From assembly GCF_001668575.1 (NCBI RefSeq), contig NZ_LZMD01000085.1, positions 1 to 64,000 of the forward strand: 64,000 nt of DNA. Reading direction: 5' to 3'. Positions 15,258 through 24,451 of this stretch are shown one piece after another. The stretch is from Mycobacterium sp. 1164985.4. Its GTDB lineage: Bacteria > Actinomycetota > Actinomycetes > Mycobacteriales > Mycobacteriaceae. The notes beneath the pieces are model-generated. The model was not told where the DNA came from. It saw only the letters and a list, made by a program, of their open reading frames with translations, and did not search any database. Made by a program: the position numbers and the translations under genes. How positions within the stretch are numbered: position 1 is the stretch's first letter; every line of letters begins with the position of its first letter.

Positions 15258-15836
15258 ATGACACTTTCGGGAGAACGTCTCGATGCTGTCGTTGCTGAGG
15301 CTGTGGCAGGAAACCGGGACGCACTCCGGGAGGTGCTGGAGACCATCCGTCCGATCGTTGTTCGGTATTGCCGGGCGAGGGTGGGGGCGACAGAGCGCAG
15401 TGGCCTCTCAGCAGACGACGTTGCCCAGGAGGTTTGCTTGGCCGCCATCACGGCGCTGCCGCGTTACAAGGATCAGGGACGCCCATTCCTGGCCTTCGTG
15501 TACGGCATTGCCGCCCACAAGGTTGCTGACGCGCATCGCGCAGCAGCCAGGAATCGATCCGACCCGACCGATGTCGTGCCGGAGCGATACTCGCTGGACG
15601 CCGGACCCGAGCAGATGGCCCTCGACGCCGAGGCGTCGGCGCGGATGAACAAGCTCCTGGCCGTGCTTCCCGAGAAACAGCGCGAGATCCTGATCTTGCG
15701 CGTCGTCGTGGGGATGAGCGCCGAGGAGACCGCGGAGGCGGTCGGCAGCACGCCGGGCGCCGTGCGCGTCGCCCAGCACCGCGCGCTCGCGAAACTGAAG
15801 TCCGAGATCGTGGCGACGGGGCGTGACTATGCCTGA
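15258..15836 (+). CDS. sigD: ECF RNA polymerase sigma factor SigD
   Basis: A 192-residue group 4 sigma factor. Region 2 contains SADDVAQEVCLAAITALPRYKD and FLAFVYGIAAHKVADAHR (promoter melting and -10 recognition). Region 4 contains LPEKQREILILRVVVGMSAEETAEAVGSTPGAVRVAQHRALAKL (-35 helix-turn-helix). The ATG at 15258 with GGAGAG ten bases upstream is preferred over a TTG at 15240. The end overlaps the anti-sigma gene by 8 nt, so SigD and its inhibitor are made together. In M. tuberculosis SigD is linked to stationary phase and the stringent response. Confidence 0.93.
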   Translation: MTLSGERLDAVVAEAVAGNRDALREVLETIRPIVVRYCRARVGATERSGLSADDVAQEVCLAAITALPRYKDQGRPFLAFVYGIAAHKVADAHRAAARNRSDPTDVVPERYSLDAGPEQMALDAEASARMNKLLAVLPEKQREILILRVVVGMSAEETAEAVGSTPGAVRVAQHRALAKLKSEIVATGRDYA

Positions 15837-16935
15837 CTTCGGACGTTGGACTGCGAACGGGGGAGATCCCTCGCTCAACGAGATCAACCGCACCGATCGG
15901 TTCCTCGATTCGCTGGCCACACAGCAGCCGGTGTACTCGACCGATCCGAACGAGGCGGAACTCGCCCAGCTGCTCGCCGGTTGGCGCGACGAGATCCGTG
16001 GTGCTCCTCTGACCGCCACGGTCACGCCGCGCGACGCGGTGCTGGCGCTTGACCGGGCCGCGGCATCGCGCCGCCGCACGCGCACGTCCCTGGCGGTCGT
16101 GGGGTCCGCCGCGGCCGCGGTGTTGTGCATCGGCGGTTTCGGTGCGGTGGTGGCCGGTTCGGGCCCGGGCGACTCGCTGTACGGCCTGCGCACCATGCTC
16201 TTCGGCGAGCGGCACGACACCCGCGACGACGCGGTCGTCCTCGCGGCGCAGACGCAGATGGCCGAGGTGCAGCAACTGATCGACCAGGGCCAGTGGCAGG
16301 CCGCTCAGGACAAGCTGCAGACGCTGACGACGACCGTGGCGACCGTGAACGACACGCAGCGCAAGGAACAGCTGGTCAGCCAGTGGCAGGATCTGACGGT
16401 AAAGGTCGAGGCGCAGGATCCCGCGGCGACCATCCCGCCGGGCGCTCCGCCGCCGACCTTCCCCGAGGTCGTCGTGCTGACTCCGGGCGAGGGCACGACG
16501 TCGTCGGAAACCTCCGGGCCGTCGGACACCACGTCGCCGTCGCCGGAAACTTCCGGGCCGTCGGAGACGACGCCTCCATCTGTCACGACGCCGCCGTCCG
16601 CAACGCCGTCACCGTCGTCCCCGCCACCGTCGACGACGGTCCTGCCGGGCAGCCCACCGCCGACCTCGGTGCCCACCGCCGATCTGCCGACGGTGAGCGC
16701 CACCCCGCAACCGACCGCACTGCCGACACCGACGCTGCAACCGACACCGTCGGCGAGCGCACCGCTACCGACGCCGAGCACTCGGGTTCAGATTCCGACG
16801 CCCCCGTCACCGCCATCGGTGGTCGAGCAGGAGGAGCAACCGCCGGCCGAGCCGACGCTGAGGCAACCGCCATCCGCGCCGAAGACGGCGGCCACGACCG
16901 TGACCGTGCCGGATGCGGTGGAGGAACCGAGCTAG
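15829..16935 (+). CDS. rsdA: Membrane anti-sigma-D factor RsdA
   Basis: A 368-residue single-pass inhibitor of SigD. The N-terminal sigma-binding region (INRTDRFLDSLA, then AELAQLLAGWRDEI) is cytoplasmic. A membrane helix TSLAVVGSAAAAVLCIGGFGAVVAG lies near residues 86-110. The remaining 250 residues are outside the membrane: first a helical stretch (QQLIDQGQWQAAQDKLQ), then a very long Pro/Thr/Ser-rich tail. Start ATG 15829 lies inside sigD; an in-frame GTG at 15823 is the alternative. Release of SigD is thought to follow proteolysis of RsdA. The low-complexity tail probably crosses or contacts the cell wall. Confidence 0.9.
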   Translation: MPDFGRWTANGGDPSLNEINRTDRFLDSLATQQPVYSTDPNEAELAQLLAGWRDEIRGAPLTATVTPRDAVLALDRAAASRRRTRTSLAVVGSAAAAVLCIGGFGAVVAGSGPGDSLYGLRTMLFGERHDTRDDAVVLAAQTQMAEVQQLIDQGQWQAAQDKLQTLTTTVATVNDTQRKEQLVSQWQDLTVKVEAQDPAATIPPGAPPPTFPEVVVLTPGEGTTSSETSGPSDTTSPSPETSGPSETTPPSVTTPPSATPSPSSPPPSTTVLPGSPPPTSVPTADLPTVSATPQPTALPTPTLQPTPSASAPLPTPSTRVQIPTPPSPPSVVEQEEQPPAEPTLRQPPSAPKTAATTVTVPDAVEEPS

Positions 16936-16936
16936 T

Positions 16937-17341
16937 TCAGCGGAAGCCGTCGGTCTCCGACGTCGCCTCGTTGAGCGATGCGTCGGCGTAGCCCCGGCAG
17001 TAATCCCACGTCACGTAGGCGTCGGGTTCGGGATCGTAAGCGGGCTCGTGCGGGCGCACCGTGCCGTCGACCAGCAGCTGCAACAGGTTGGCGCGCAGCA
17101 TGTCCCAGTCGTGGTAGTGGTCCTGCTGGCATTCGTCGCAGCACACGACCAGACCGCGGATCCCCCGGTGTGCAAGAAGTGCCTCGTACACCGCCAGATC
17201 GGCGAGATCGGCCTCGACCGCGGTCCGCTCCTGTGGGTCCAGCGGCTGGCCTGGCTCGAGCGCGTCGAGGGCAGCCGAAGGGTCGCACGGGTCATCGGCG
17301 AACGGGTCCGGTGGCAAACCCGGTGGCAGGTGGTCACGCAC
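16937..17341 (-). CDS. Conserved DUF5319 protein (Rv3412-like)
   Basis: A 134-residue acidic soluble protein with no signal peptide. Conserved features include LPPGLPPDPFADDP near the start, a CCDECQQDHYHDWDML segment (three Cys, two His; possibly metal-binding) and TWDYCRGYADASLNEA at the end. Position between rsdA and guaB2, transcribed in the opposite direction, matches Rv3412. Function unknown. The GTG start is the first in frame. Its stop is one base away from the rsdA stop. Confidence 0.85.
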   Translation of the reverse strand: MRDHLPPGLPPDPFADDPCDPSAALDALEPGQPLDPQERTAVEADLADLAVYEALLAHRGIRGLVVCCDECQQDHYHDWDMLRANLLQLLVDGTVRPHEPAYDPEPDAYVTWDYCRGYADASLNEATSETDGFR

Positions 17342-17489
17342 GAGTCCACCCTACGCAGCAGGGCGGGGATCGCGCTAGCCGTCACGCCGACGCGCCACGT
17401 GAGGCCGGGATGCCGACCGGCAGCCGATAGGATGGTTCTTTAGCTCGACGACTGTGTTCGGCTGCGTTTTGTATCTGGAGGCCCCCACC

Positions 17490-19043
17490 ATGTCGATCGC
17501 CGAAAGCAGCATCCCCATCGCGGTGCCGGTGCCGACCGGCGGGGATGACCCGACGAAAGTCGCCATGCTCGGCTTGACCTTCGACGACGTGCTGTTGCTG
17601 CCCGCCGCTTCCGACGTGATCCCCGCCACCGCCGATACCTCGAGCCAGTTGACCAAGAAAATCCGGCTCAAGGTGCCCCTGGTGAGTTCGGCAATGGACA
17701 CGGTCACGGAGTCGCGCATGGCGATCGCCATGGCGCGTGCGGGCGGTATGGGCGTGCTGCACCGCAACCTCCCCGTGGCCGAGCAGGCCGGCCAGGTCGA
17801 GACGGTCAAGCGGTCCGAGGCCGGGATGGTCACCGATCCGGTGACCTGCTCGCCGGACAACACGCTGGCCGAGGTCGACGCGATGTGTGCGCGGTTCCGG
17901 ATTTCCGGGCTGCCCGTCGTCGACGACACCGGCGAGCTGGTCGGCATCATCACCAACCGCGACATGCGGTTCGAGGTGGACCAGTCCAAGCCCGTCTCCG
18001 AGGTGATGACCAAGGCCCCGCTGATCACCGCACGCGAGGGCGTCTCGGCCGAAGCGGCGCTGGGACTGTTGCGCCGCAACAAGATCGAGAAGCTTCCGAT
18101 CGTCGACGGGCACGGCAAGCTGACGGGGTTGATCACCGTCAAGGATTTCGTCAAGACCGAACAGTTCCCGTTGTCCACCAAGGACAAGGACGGCAGGCTG
18201 CTGGTCGGCGCCGCGGTCGGTGTCGGTGACGATGCGTGGACGCGGGCGATGACGCTGGTGGACGCGGGCGTCGACGTGCTGGTCGTGGACACCGCGCACG
18301 CTCACAACCGCGGCGTGCTCGACATGGTGAGCCGCGTCAAGACCGCCGTCGGCGACCGGGTCGAGGTCGTCGGCGGAAACGTGGCGACGCGTGCGGCCGC
18401 GGCGGCTCTCGTGCAGGCCGGTGCCGACGCGGTCAAGGTCGGGGTTGGCCCCGGCTCGATCTGCACCACCCGCGTAGTGGCCGGCGTCGGCGCGCCGCAG
18501 ATCACCGCGATCTTAGAAGCGGTGGCGGCCTGTCGTCCGTATGGTGTGCCGGTGATCGCCGACGGCGGGCTGCAGTACTCCGGCGACATCGCCAAGGCGC
18601 TGGCGGCGGGTGCGTCGACCGCGATGCTGGGCTCGCTGCTGGCGGGCACCGCGGAGTCGCCCGGGGAGCTGATCTTCGTGAACGGCAAGCAGTTCAAGAG
18701 CTATCGCGGCATGGGATCACTGGGCGCCATGCAGGGCCGCGGCGCCGCCGGGTCGGTGCGCGGGTCGTACTCCAAGGACCGCTATTTCCAGGACGACGTG
18801 CTCAGCGAGGACAAGCTCGTGCCCGAGGGCATCGAGGGACGGGTACCGTTCCGGGGTCCGCTGGCAACGGTGATCCACCAACTCACCGGCGGACTGCGCG
18901 CCGCAATGGGCTACACCGGGTCGGCGACCATCGAACAGCTACAGCAGGCGCAGTTCGTGCAGATCACCGCGGCCGGGCTCAAGGAAAGCCATCCGCACGA
19001 CATCACCATGACCGTCGAGGCCCCGAACTACTACACCCGCTAA
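17490..19043 (+). CDS. guaB2: Inosine-5'-monophosphate dehydrogenase (GuaB2)
   Basis: Oxidises IMP to XMP with NAD, the rate-limiting step of GMP synthesis. The 517-residue TIM-barrel protein contains LTFDDVLLLPAASDVIP, a pair of inserted CBS domains (about residues 115-235), the catalytic loop GVGPGSICTTRVVAGVG with the nucleophilic Cys, and the flap RGMGSLGAM and GRVPFRGPL. This is the essential isoform in mycobacteria. GGAG (17477-17480) precedes the ATG at 17490; in-frame starts further upstream have no support. guaB3 follows 13 bp later. Confidence 0.95.
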   Translation: MSIAESSIPIAVPVPTGGDDPTKVAMLGLTFDDVLLLPAASDVIPATADTSSQLTKKIRLKVPLVSSAMDTVTESRMAIAMARAGGMGVLHRNLPVAEQAGQVETVKRSEAGMVTDPVTCSPDNTLAEVDAMCARFRISGLPVVDDTGELVGIITNRDMRFEVDQSKPVSEVMTKAPLITAREGVSAEAALGLLRRNKIEKLPIVDGHGKLTGLITVKDFVKTEQFPLSTKDKDGRLLVGAAVGVGDDAWTRAMTLVDAGVDVLVVDTAHAHNRGVLDMVSRVKTAVGDRVEVVGGNVATRAAAAALVQAGADAVKVGVGPGSICTTRVVAGVGAPQITAILEAVAACRPYGVPVIADGGLQYSGDIAKALAAGASTAMLGSLLAGTAESPGELIFVNGKQFKSYRGMGSLGAMQGRGAAGSVRGSYSKDRYFQDDVLSEDKLVPEGIEGRVPFRGPLATVIHQLTGGLRAAMGYTGSATIEQLQQAQFVQITAAGLKESHPHDITMTVEAPNYYTR

Positions 19044-19056
19044 GGAGAACTGGGCC

Positions 19057-20193
19057 GTGCGCGACATGGTTGAGATCGGCATGGGCAGAACCGCCCGCCG
19101 CACATACGAACTCGACGACATCAACATCGTCCCGTCGCGGCGCACCCGCTCGTCGCAGGATGTGTCGACCGCGTGGCAACTCGACGCCTACCGGTTCGAG
19201 ATCCCGGTCGTGGCACATCCCACCGACGCGCTCGTATCCCCGGAATTCGCGATCGAGATGGGTCGGCTCGGCGGGCTGGCCGTGCTCAACGGCGAAGGCC
19301 TGATCGGCAGGCACGCCGACGTCGAAGCGAAGATCGCCCAGGTCGTCGAGGCGGCGGAGAAAGAGCCAGAACCCTCGGCGGCGGTCCGGCTGCTGCAGCA
19401 ATTGCATGCCGCACCGCTCGACCCGGACCTGCTGGGCGCGGCGGTCGCGCGGATCCGCGAGGCCGGGGTGACGACGGCGGTGCGGGTCAGCCCGCAGAAC
19501 GCGCAGGCGTTGACGCCCACCCTGCTGACGGCAGGCATCGACCTGCTGGTCATTCAGGGCACGATCATCTCCGCCGAACGCGTGGCCTCCAACGGCGAGC
19601 CGCTGAACCTCAAGACCTTCATCTCCGAACTCGACGTGCCGGTCGTCGCAGGCGGCGTCCTCGACCACCGCACCGCGCTGCACCTGATGCGGACCGGCGC
19701 GGCCGGTGTCATCGTCGGCTACGGCTCGACCAGCGGCGTGACCACCAGCGACGAGGTGCTCGGGATCAGCGTGCCGATGGCCACCGCGATCGCCGACGCG
19801 GCCGCGGCTCGGCGGGAGTACCTCGACGAAACCGGCGGACGCTACGTGCACGTCCTCGCCGACGGCGATATGCACACCTCCGGTGACCTGGCCAAGGCCA
19901 TCGCGTGCGGTGCGGACGCGGTGGTGCTCGGCACGCCGCTGGCGTCCTCGGCCGAAGCGCTGGGTGGCGGTTGGTTCTGGCCGGCTGCCGCTGCCCACCC
20001 GTCCCTGCCTCGGGGCGCGTTCCTCCAGGTCGCGGTCGGAGAACGTCCAGCGCTGGAGCAGGTCCTGACTGGCCCCTCCGACGATCCGTTCGGCTCCTTG
20101 AACCTGGTCGGCGGGCTGCGCCGCTCGATGGCGAAGGCCGGCTACTGCGACCTCAAGGAGTTCCAGAAGGTCGGCCTGGCGGTCGGGAGCTGA
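19057..20193 (+). CDS. guaB3: IMP dehydrogenase-like protein GuaB3
   Basis: A 378-residue IMPDH-family barrel without CBS domains. It keeps the N-terminal YELDDINIVPSRRTRSS, the VVAGGVLDHRTALHLMRTGAAGVIVGYG phosphate-binding region and ADGDMHTSGDLAKAIACGADAVVLG. The catalytic Cys loop of true IMPDH is replaced by GYGSTSGVTTS, so activity as IMP dehydrogenase is doubtful. The GTG at 19057 has TAAGGAG at ideal spacing; an ATG at 19066 (MVEIGMGR) is the alternative used for the M. tuberculosis protein. It is cotranscribed with guaB2. Confidence 0.92.
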   Translation: MRDMVEIGMGRTARRTYELDDINIVPSRRTRSSQDVSTAWQLDAYRFEIPVVAHPTDALVSPEFAIEMGRLGGLAVLNGEGLIGRHADVEAKIAQVVEAAEKEPEPSAAVRLLQQLHAAPLDPDLLGAAVARIREAGVTTAVRVSPQNAQALTPTLLTAGIDLLVIQGTIISAERVASNGEPLNLKTFISELDVPVVAGGVLDHRTALHLMRTGAAGVIVGYGSTSGVTTSDEVLGISVPMATAIADAAAARREYLDETGGRYVHVLADGDMHTSGDLAKAIACGADAVVLGTPLASSAEALGGGWFWPAAAAHPSLPRGAFLQVAVGERPALEQVLTGPSDDPFGSLNLVGGLRRSMAKAGYCDLKEFQKVGLAVGS

Positions 20194-20265
20194 GTCGACG
20201 ACCCGCCGTCGCGCTCTGACCTCCGGCAATGGATAGTTACCCCTCGGTAACGTCATACTGGACGG

Positions 20266-22002
20266 ATGGAACCTGACTACGACGTCCTGGTGATCGGTTC
20301 GGGGTTCGGCGGGAGCGTCACGGCGCTGCGGCTCACCGAAAAGGGCTATCGCGTCGGCGTGCTCGAAGCCGGCAGGCGGTTCGCCGACGAGGACTTCGCC
20401 AAGACCTCGTGGAATCTGCGCAAGTTCCTGTGGGCTCCGCAGCTCGGCATGTACGGCATACAGCGAATTCACCTGCTGCGCAACGTCATGATCCTCGCGG
20501 GCGCGGGCGTGGGCGGAGGCTCGCTGAACTACGCCAACACGCTGTACGTGCCGCCGGATCCGTTCTTCAACGATCCGCAGTGGAAGGACATCACGGACTG
20601 GCGCGCAGAGTTGATGCCGCACTACGACCAGGCGCAGCGGATGCTCGGCGTCGTGACCAACCCGACCTTCACCGATGCCGACCGCGTCGTCAAAGAGGTT
20701 GCCGACGAGATGGGTGTCGGTGACACGTTCGTGCAGACGCCGGTGGGCGTCTTCTTCGGCCCGGACGGGACGAAGGCGCCCGGCGAGACCGTGCCGGACC
20801 CGTACTTCGGCGGTGTCGGACCGGCACGCAAAGGCTGCATCGAGGTCGGCGAATGCATGACTGGCTGCCGGCACAACGCGAAGAACACGCTGATCAAGAA
20901 CTACCTCTACCTTGCGGAAAAGTTCGGGACCAAGATCCACCCGATGACCACGGTCACCGGCTTCGAGCAGCGCCAGGACGGGCTGTGGGATGTGCACACC
21001 GTGCGGACCGGTCGCAAGGTGCGCAAGCACAAGCGCACCTTCACCGCGTCGCACGTGGTGCTGGCGGCCGGCACCTACGGCACGCAGCGGCTGCTGTTCA
21101 GGATGCGTGACAAGGGCAAGCTGCCCGACCTGTCGGACAAGCTCGGCGTGCTGACCCGCACCAACTCCGAATCAATCGTCGGCGCAGGACGATTCGAGGT
21201 GACCGACGACCTCAACCTGACGCACGGCGTGGCGATCACCTCGTCCATCCACCCGACCCCGGACACCCACATCGAGCCCGTGCGCTACGGCAAGGGCTCC
21301 AACGCCATGGGTCTGCTGCAGACATTGATGACCGACGGCGACGGCCCCGAAGGGTCGGATGTTCCGCGGTGGAAACAGCTGTTCCTCAACGCCCGCAAGG
21401 ATCCCCGCGGCACGATCCGCCTGCTCAACGTCCGGCGGTGGAGCGAACGCACGCTGATCGCGCTGGTGATGCAGCACCTCGACAATTCGATCACCACCTA
21501 CACGAAGCGCAACCGGTTCGGCATCACGCGCTACCTGAGCAAACAGGGCCACGGGGCGCCCAATCCGGCGTGGATCCCGGTCGGCAACCGGGTCACCCGG
21601 CGGATCGCCGAGAAGATCGACGGCGTCGCGGGCGGCACCTGGGGCGAGCTGTTCAACATCCCGCTCACCGCGCACTTCCTCGGCGGTGCCGCCATCGCCG
21701 ACGACGCGCAACACGGCGTCATCGACCCGTATCACCGGGTGTACGGCTATCCGACGCTCTCCGTGCACGACGGAGCGGCGATCTCGGCGAATCTCGGTGT
21801 CAATCCGTCACTTTCGATTACCGCCCAGGCCGAGCGGGCCGCGTCGTTGTGGCCGAACAAGGGTGAGCAGGACCTGCGACCGGAGCAGGGGCAGCCGTAC
21901 CGCCGGTTGGAGCCCGTCCCACCGCAGAACCCGGTCGTGCCCGGTCATGCGCCGGCGGCGTTGCGATGGCTGCCGATCGAACCGGTCAGCTCGGCTGGTT
22001 GA
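20266..22002 (+). CDS. choD: GMC-family cholesterol oxidase ChoD
   Basis: A 578-residue FAD enzyme of the GMC oxidoreductase family. The N-terminal dinucleotide motif is VIGSGFGGSVTALRL (about residues 7-21). The second signature ILAGAGVGGGSLNYANTLY follows near residue 80, and a cysteine-rich segment GCIEVGECMTGCRHNAKN is in the middle. The C-terminal FAD region reads HDGAAISANLGVNPSLSITAQAERA. Length equals Rv3409c. It is named for cholesterol oxidation, but a main role in sterol catabolism of mycobacteria is disputed, so the true substrate may differ. It follows guaB3 as in M. tuberculosis. Confidence 0.92.
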   Translation: MEPDYDVLVIGSGFGGSVTALRLTEKGYRVGVLEAGRRFADEDFAKTSWNLRKFLWAPQLGMYGIQRIHLLRNVMILAGAGVGGGSLNYANTLYVPPDPFFNDPQWKDITDWRAELMPHYDQAQRMLGVVTNPTFTDADRVVKEVADEMGVGDTFVQTPVGVFFGPDGTKAPGETVPDPYFGGVGPARKGCIEVGECMTGCRHNAKNTLIKNYLYLAEKFGTKIHPMTTVTGFEQRQDGLWDVHTVRTGRKVRKHKRTFTASHVVLAAGTYGTQRLLFRMRDKGKLPDLSDKLGVLTRTNSESIVGAGRFEVTDDLNLTHGVAITSSIHPTPDTHIEPVRYGKGSNAMGLLQTLMTDGDGPEGSDVPRWKQLFLNARKDPRGTIRLLNVRRWSERTLIALVMQHLDNSITTYTKRNRFGITRYLSKQGHGAPNPAWIPVGNRVTRRIAEKIDGVAGGTWGELFNIPLTAHFLGGAAIADDAQHGVIDPYHRVYGYPTLSVHDGAAISANLGVNPSLSITAQAERAASLWPNKGEQDLRPEQGQPYRRLEPVPPQNPVVPGHAPAALRWLPIEPVSSAG

Positions 22003-22030
22003 GAATCGCCGATTGGGGTAACTGTCGCAG

Positions 22031-22690
22031 ATGCGGACCGCATACCAGGAGCAACTGGCCGCACTGAGTGCGCAACTCGGTGAGATGTGCGGGCTTGCGA
22101 TCACCGCACTGGAACATGCCACGCGGGCCCTGCTGGACGCCGATCTGTCGCTCGCCGAGCAGGTCATCGCGGACCACGAGCACATCATCGCGCTGAACCG
22201 GCGGGTCGAGGAGTCTGCGCTGCGGATCCTCGCACTGCAGCAGCCCGTGGCAACCGACCTGCGCATGGTCATCGGCTCCATCCACATCGCCGCCGACCTC
22301 GATCGCATGGGCGCGTTGGCGGCCCACGTCGCGGGCATCTCGCGCCTGCGCCACCCGGACTGCGCCCTGCCTGCCGACGTGCGCGCGAGCTTCGCCGAGA
22401 TGGGTGCGCGCGCGGTACAGCTCGCGAGGACGGCGCAGGAGGTGCTGCTGTCGCGTGATCCCGACGAGGCGGCGCGGCTGCGCGACGAGGACGACGCCGT
22501 CGATGCCGAGCACCGGCACCTGTTCACGCTGCTGATCGACCACAAGTGGCAGGACGGTGTGTGTTCGGCGGTGGACGTCGCGCTGCTCGGCCGCTACTAC
22601 GAACGGTTCGCCGACCACGCCGTCGAGATCGGCAAGCGCGTGGTGTTCGAGGCGACCGGCGGTCTGCCCGGGCACAAGAAGATCGGGTGA
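22031..22690 (+). CDS. phoU: PhoU-family phosphate signalling protein
   Basis: A 219-residue protein made of two PhoU three-helix bundles. Each repeat shows the family pattern: ADHEHIIALNRRVEESALRILALQQPVATDLRMVIGSIHIAADLDRMG in the first and DDAVDAEHRHLF with GRYYERFADHAVEIGKRVVF in the second. PhoU proteins bind metal clusters through these Glu/Asp residues and hold the PhoR/SenX3 kinase and the phosphate transporter in the phosphate-replete state. No pst genes lie nearby, so it is an orphan PhoU. It starts 28 bp after choD. Confidence 0.9.
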   Translation: MRTAYQEQLAALSAQLGEMCGLAITALEHATRALLDADLSLAEQVIADHEHIIALNRRVEESALRILALQQPVATDLRMVIGSIHIAADLDRMGALAAHVAGISRLRHPDCALPADVRASFAEMGARAVQLARTAQEVLLSRDPDEAARLRDEDDAVDAEHRHLFTLLIDHKWQDGVCSAVDVALLGRYYERFADHAVEIGKRVVFEATGGLPGHKKIG

Positions 22691-22819
22691 GGTCTACCGG
22701 CTAGCGGTAAGAGCGACGTCGGAAAAGTCCACCGGGTAGATGCCCGGCAGCGTCGATGACCGCGAATGCCCCAGTCAGCGATGGTTTTCACACCAATCCA
22801 TCACGACAGGGGTAATCCG

Positions 22820-24433
22820 ATGACCGACCAGAAGACCGTCCACGAGGTGACCTTCGATCTGCTCCGTAAGCTCGGGCTCACAACAGTTTTCGGCAATCCG
22901 GGCTCGACCGAGCAGACGTTCCTGCAGAACTTTCCGGACGATTTCGAATACGTGCTGGCGCTGCAGGAGGCGTCGGCGGTGGCCATGGCCGACGCGTTCG
23001 CCCAGACGACCGGTAAGCCGGCGCTGGTGAATCTGCACACCGCCGCGGGCACCGGCAACGGGATCGGCAGCCTGGTGGCGGCCTACCGTGCCAACACCCC
23101 GCTGATCATCACCGCCGGACAGCAGACCCGCGAGATGTCGCTCGTCGACCCGTATCTGAACAATCCCGAAGCGACCGAGATGCCCAAGCCGTGGGTGAAG
23201 TGGTCCTATGAGCCGGCGCGCGCCGAAGACGTGCCTGCCGCGTTCATGCAGGCCTACGCGATGGCCATGCAGGCACCCAAAGGCCCGGTGTTCCTGTCCA
23301 TCCCCCTCGACGACTGGGACAAGCCTGCGCTGGGACCCGCCGTCGTCAGGAGCGTCGCCGAGCGCGTCGCGCCGGACCCTGCCCGATTGGCGGAGTTCGC
23401 CGAGCGGATCAGCGCCGCGGAGCGCCCGATGCTGCTGCTCGGTCCGGAAGTGGACCGCGCCGGCGGCTGGGACGCGGGCATCGCGTTCGCCGAGAAGCTG
23501 CGGGTGCCGGTCTTTGGCAGCGCGCTGTCCGACCGGGTCTCGTTCCCCGAAGACCACCCGCTGTACGCGGGTCCGCTGGGGATGACGATCGCGGATGTCG
23601 AGCGGACCGTCCGCGGTCACGACCTGGTCGTCGTGATCGGCGCGCAGGTGTTCCGCTACTACCCGTATGTGGCGGGGGAGTACCTCCCCGAAGGGAGTGA
23701 GCTCCTGCAGATCACCTCCGATCCGCACCTGAGCGGGGTCGCCCCGGTTGGCGACAGCCTGATCGGCGACGTCACCATCGCGCTGCAACAGCTGACCGAG
23801 CTCATCAGCGTGCCCGCCGACCGCGAGCCGCCGGGACCGCTGGTCCGAAACCGCCAGTCGGAGGGGTCTTCTGAGGCTCCGATGACGTCCAACGCGGTCT
23901 ACGAGACGCTCAGCACCGTAAAGCCCGACGACGCCGTGGTCGTCATGGAGTCGACGTCGACGATGCCCGACCTGTTCAACTGGTTGCCCACCACGCGGTC
24001 GGCGAGCTTCTTCGCGACCGGTAGCGGTGGCATCGGCTGGGGTCTGCCCGCCGCGGTGGGGCTCGCCCTGGCCGACCGGGCACGAGGCGTCAAGCGGCCG
24101 ATCGTCGCCACCATCGGCGACGGTTCCTTCCAGTACTCCATCCAGGCGCTGTGGACGGCCGCGCAGCACAAGCTGCCGATCGTGTTCGTGGTGCTGCGCA
24201 ACGGTGAGTACGCGATCCTGAAGTCGTTCGCGCTGCTCGAGAAGACGCCGCACGTGCCGGGACTCGACCTGCCAGGCCTTGACATCGCCTCGGTGGCAAC
24301 CGGATTCGGATGCCATGCGGTCGACGTCACCAGCACCGACATGCTGGCCGACGAGTTCAAGACCGCGCTCGACGCCGACGGACCCACCGTGCTCGTCGTG
24401 CCCACCATCCCCCAACTGCCCCGCCTGGGCTGA
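22820..24433 (+). CDS. mdlC: Benzoylformate decarboxylase
   Basis: A thiamine-diphosphate enzyme that converts benzoylformate to benzaldehyde and CO2 in mandelate degradation. The 537-residue protein has the N-terminal GNPGSTEQTFL loop, EASAVAMADAFAQ with the ThDP-activating Glu, and LHTAAGTGNGIG with the active-site His found in benzoylformate decarboxylases. The C-terminal ThDP/Mg motif is GDGSFQYSIQALWTAAQHKLPIVFVVLRNGEYAIL. The ATG at 22820 is set by family alignment; an upstream in-frame ATG at 22766 lacks support. A tautomerase gene follows 18 bp later, suggesting an aromatic-acid catabolic operon. Confidence 0.9.
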   Translation: MTDQKTVHEVTFDLLRKLGLTTVFGNPGSTEQTFLQNFPDDFEYVLALQEASAVAMADAFAQTTGKPALVNLHTAAGTGNGIGSLVAAYRANTPLIITAGQQTREMSLVDPYLNNPEATEMPKPWVKWSYEPARAEDVPAAFMQAYAMAMQAPKGPVFLSIPLDDWDKPALGPAVVRSVAERVAPDPARLAEFAERISAAERPMLLLGPEVDRAGGWDAGIAFAEKLRVPVFGSALSDRVSFPEDHPLYAGPLGMTIADVERTVRGHDLVVVIGAQVFRYYPYVAGEYLPEGSELLQITSDPHLSGVAPVGDSLIGDVTIALQQLTELISVPADREPPGPLVRNRQSEGSSEAPMTSNAVYETLSTVKPDDAVVVMESTSTMPDLFNWLPTTRSASFFATGSGGIGWGLPAAVGLALADRARGVKRPIVATIGDGSFQYSIQALWTAAQHKLPIVFVVLRNGEYAILKSFALLEKTPHVPGLDLPGLDIASVATGFGCHAVDVTSTDMLADEFKTALDADGPTVLVVPTIPQLPRLG

Positions 24434-24451
24434 GCCGGAAAGGACACTGCA

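Noticed and set aside
19003..21054. 683-codon open frame on the minus strand across guaB3 and choD
   Set aside because: It is antisense to two well-conserved genes, has no family similarity and an Arg/Gly/His-rich composition typical of high-GC shadow frames.
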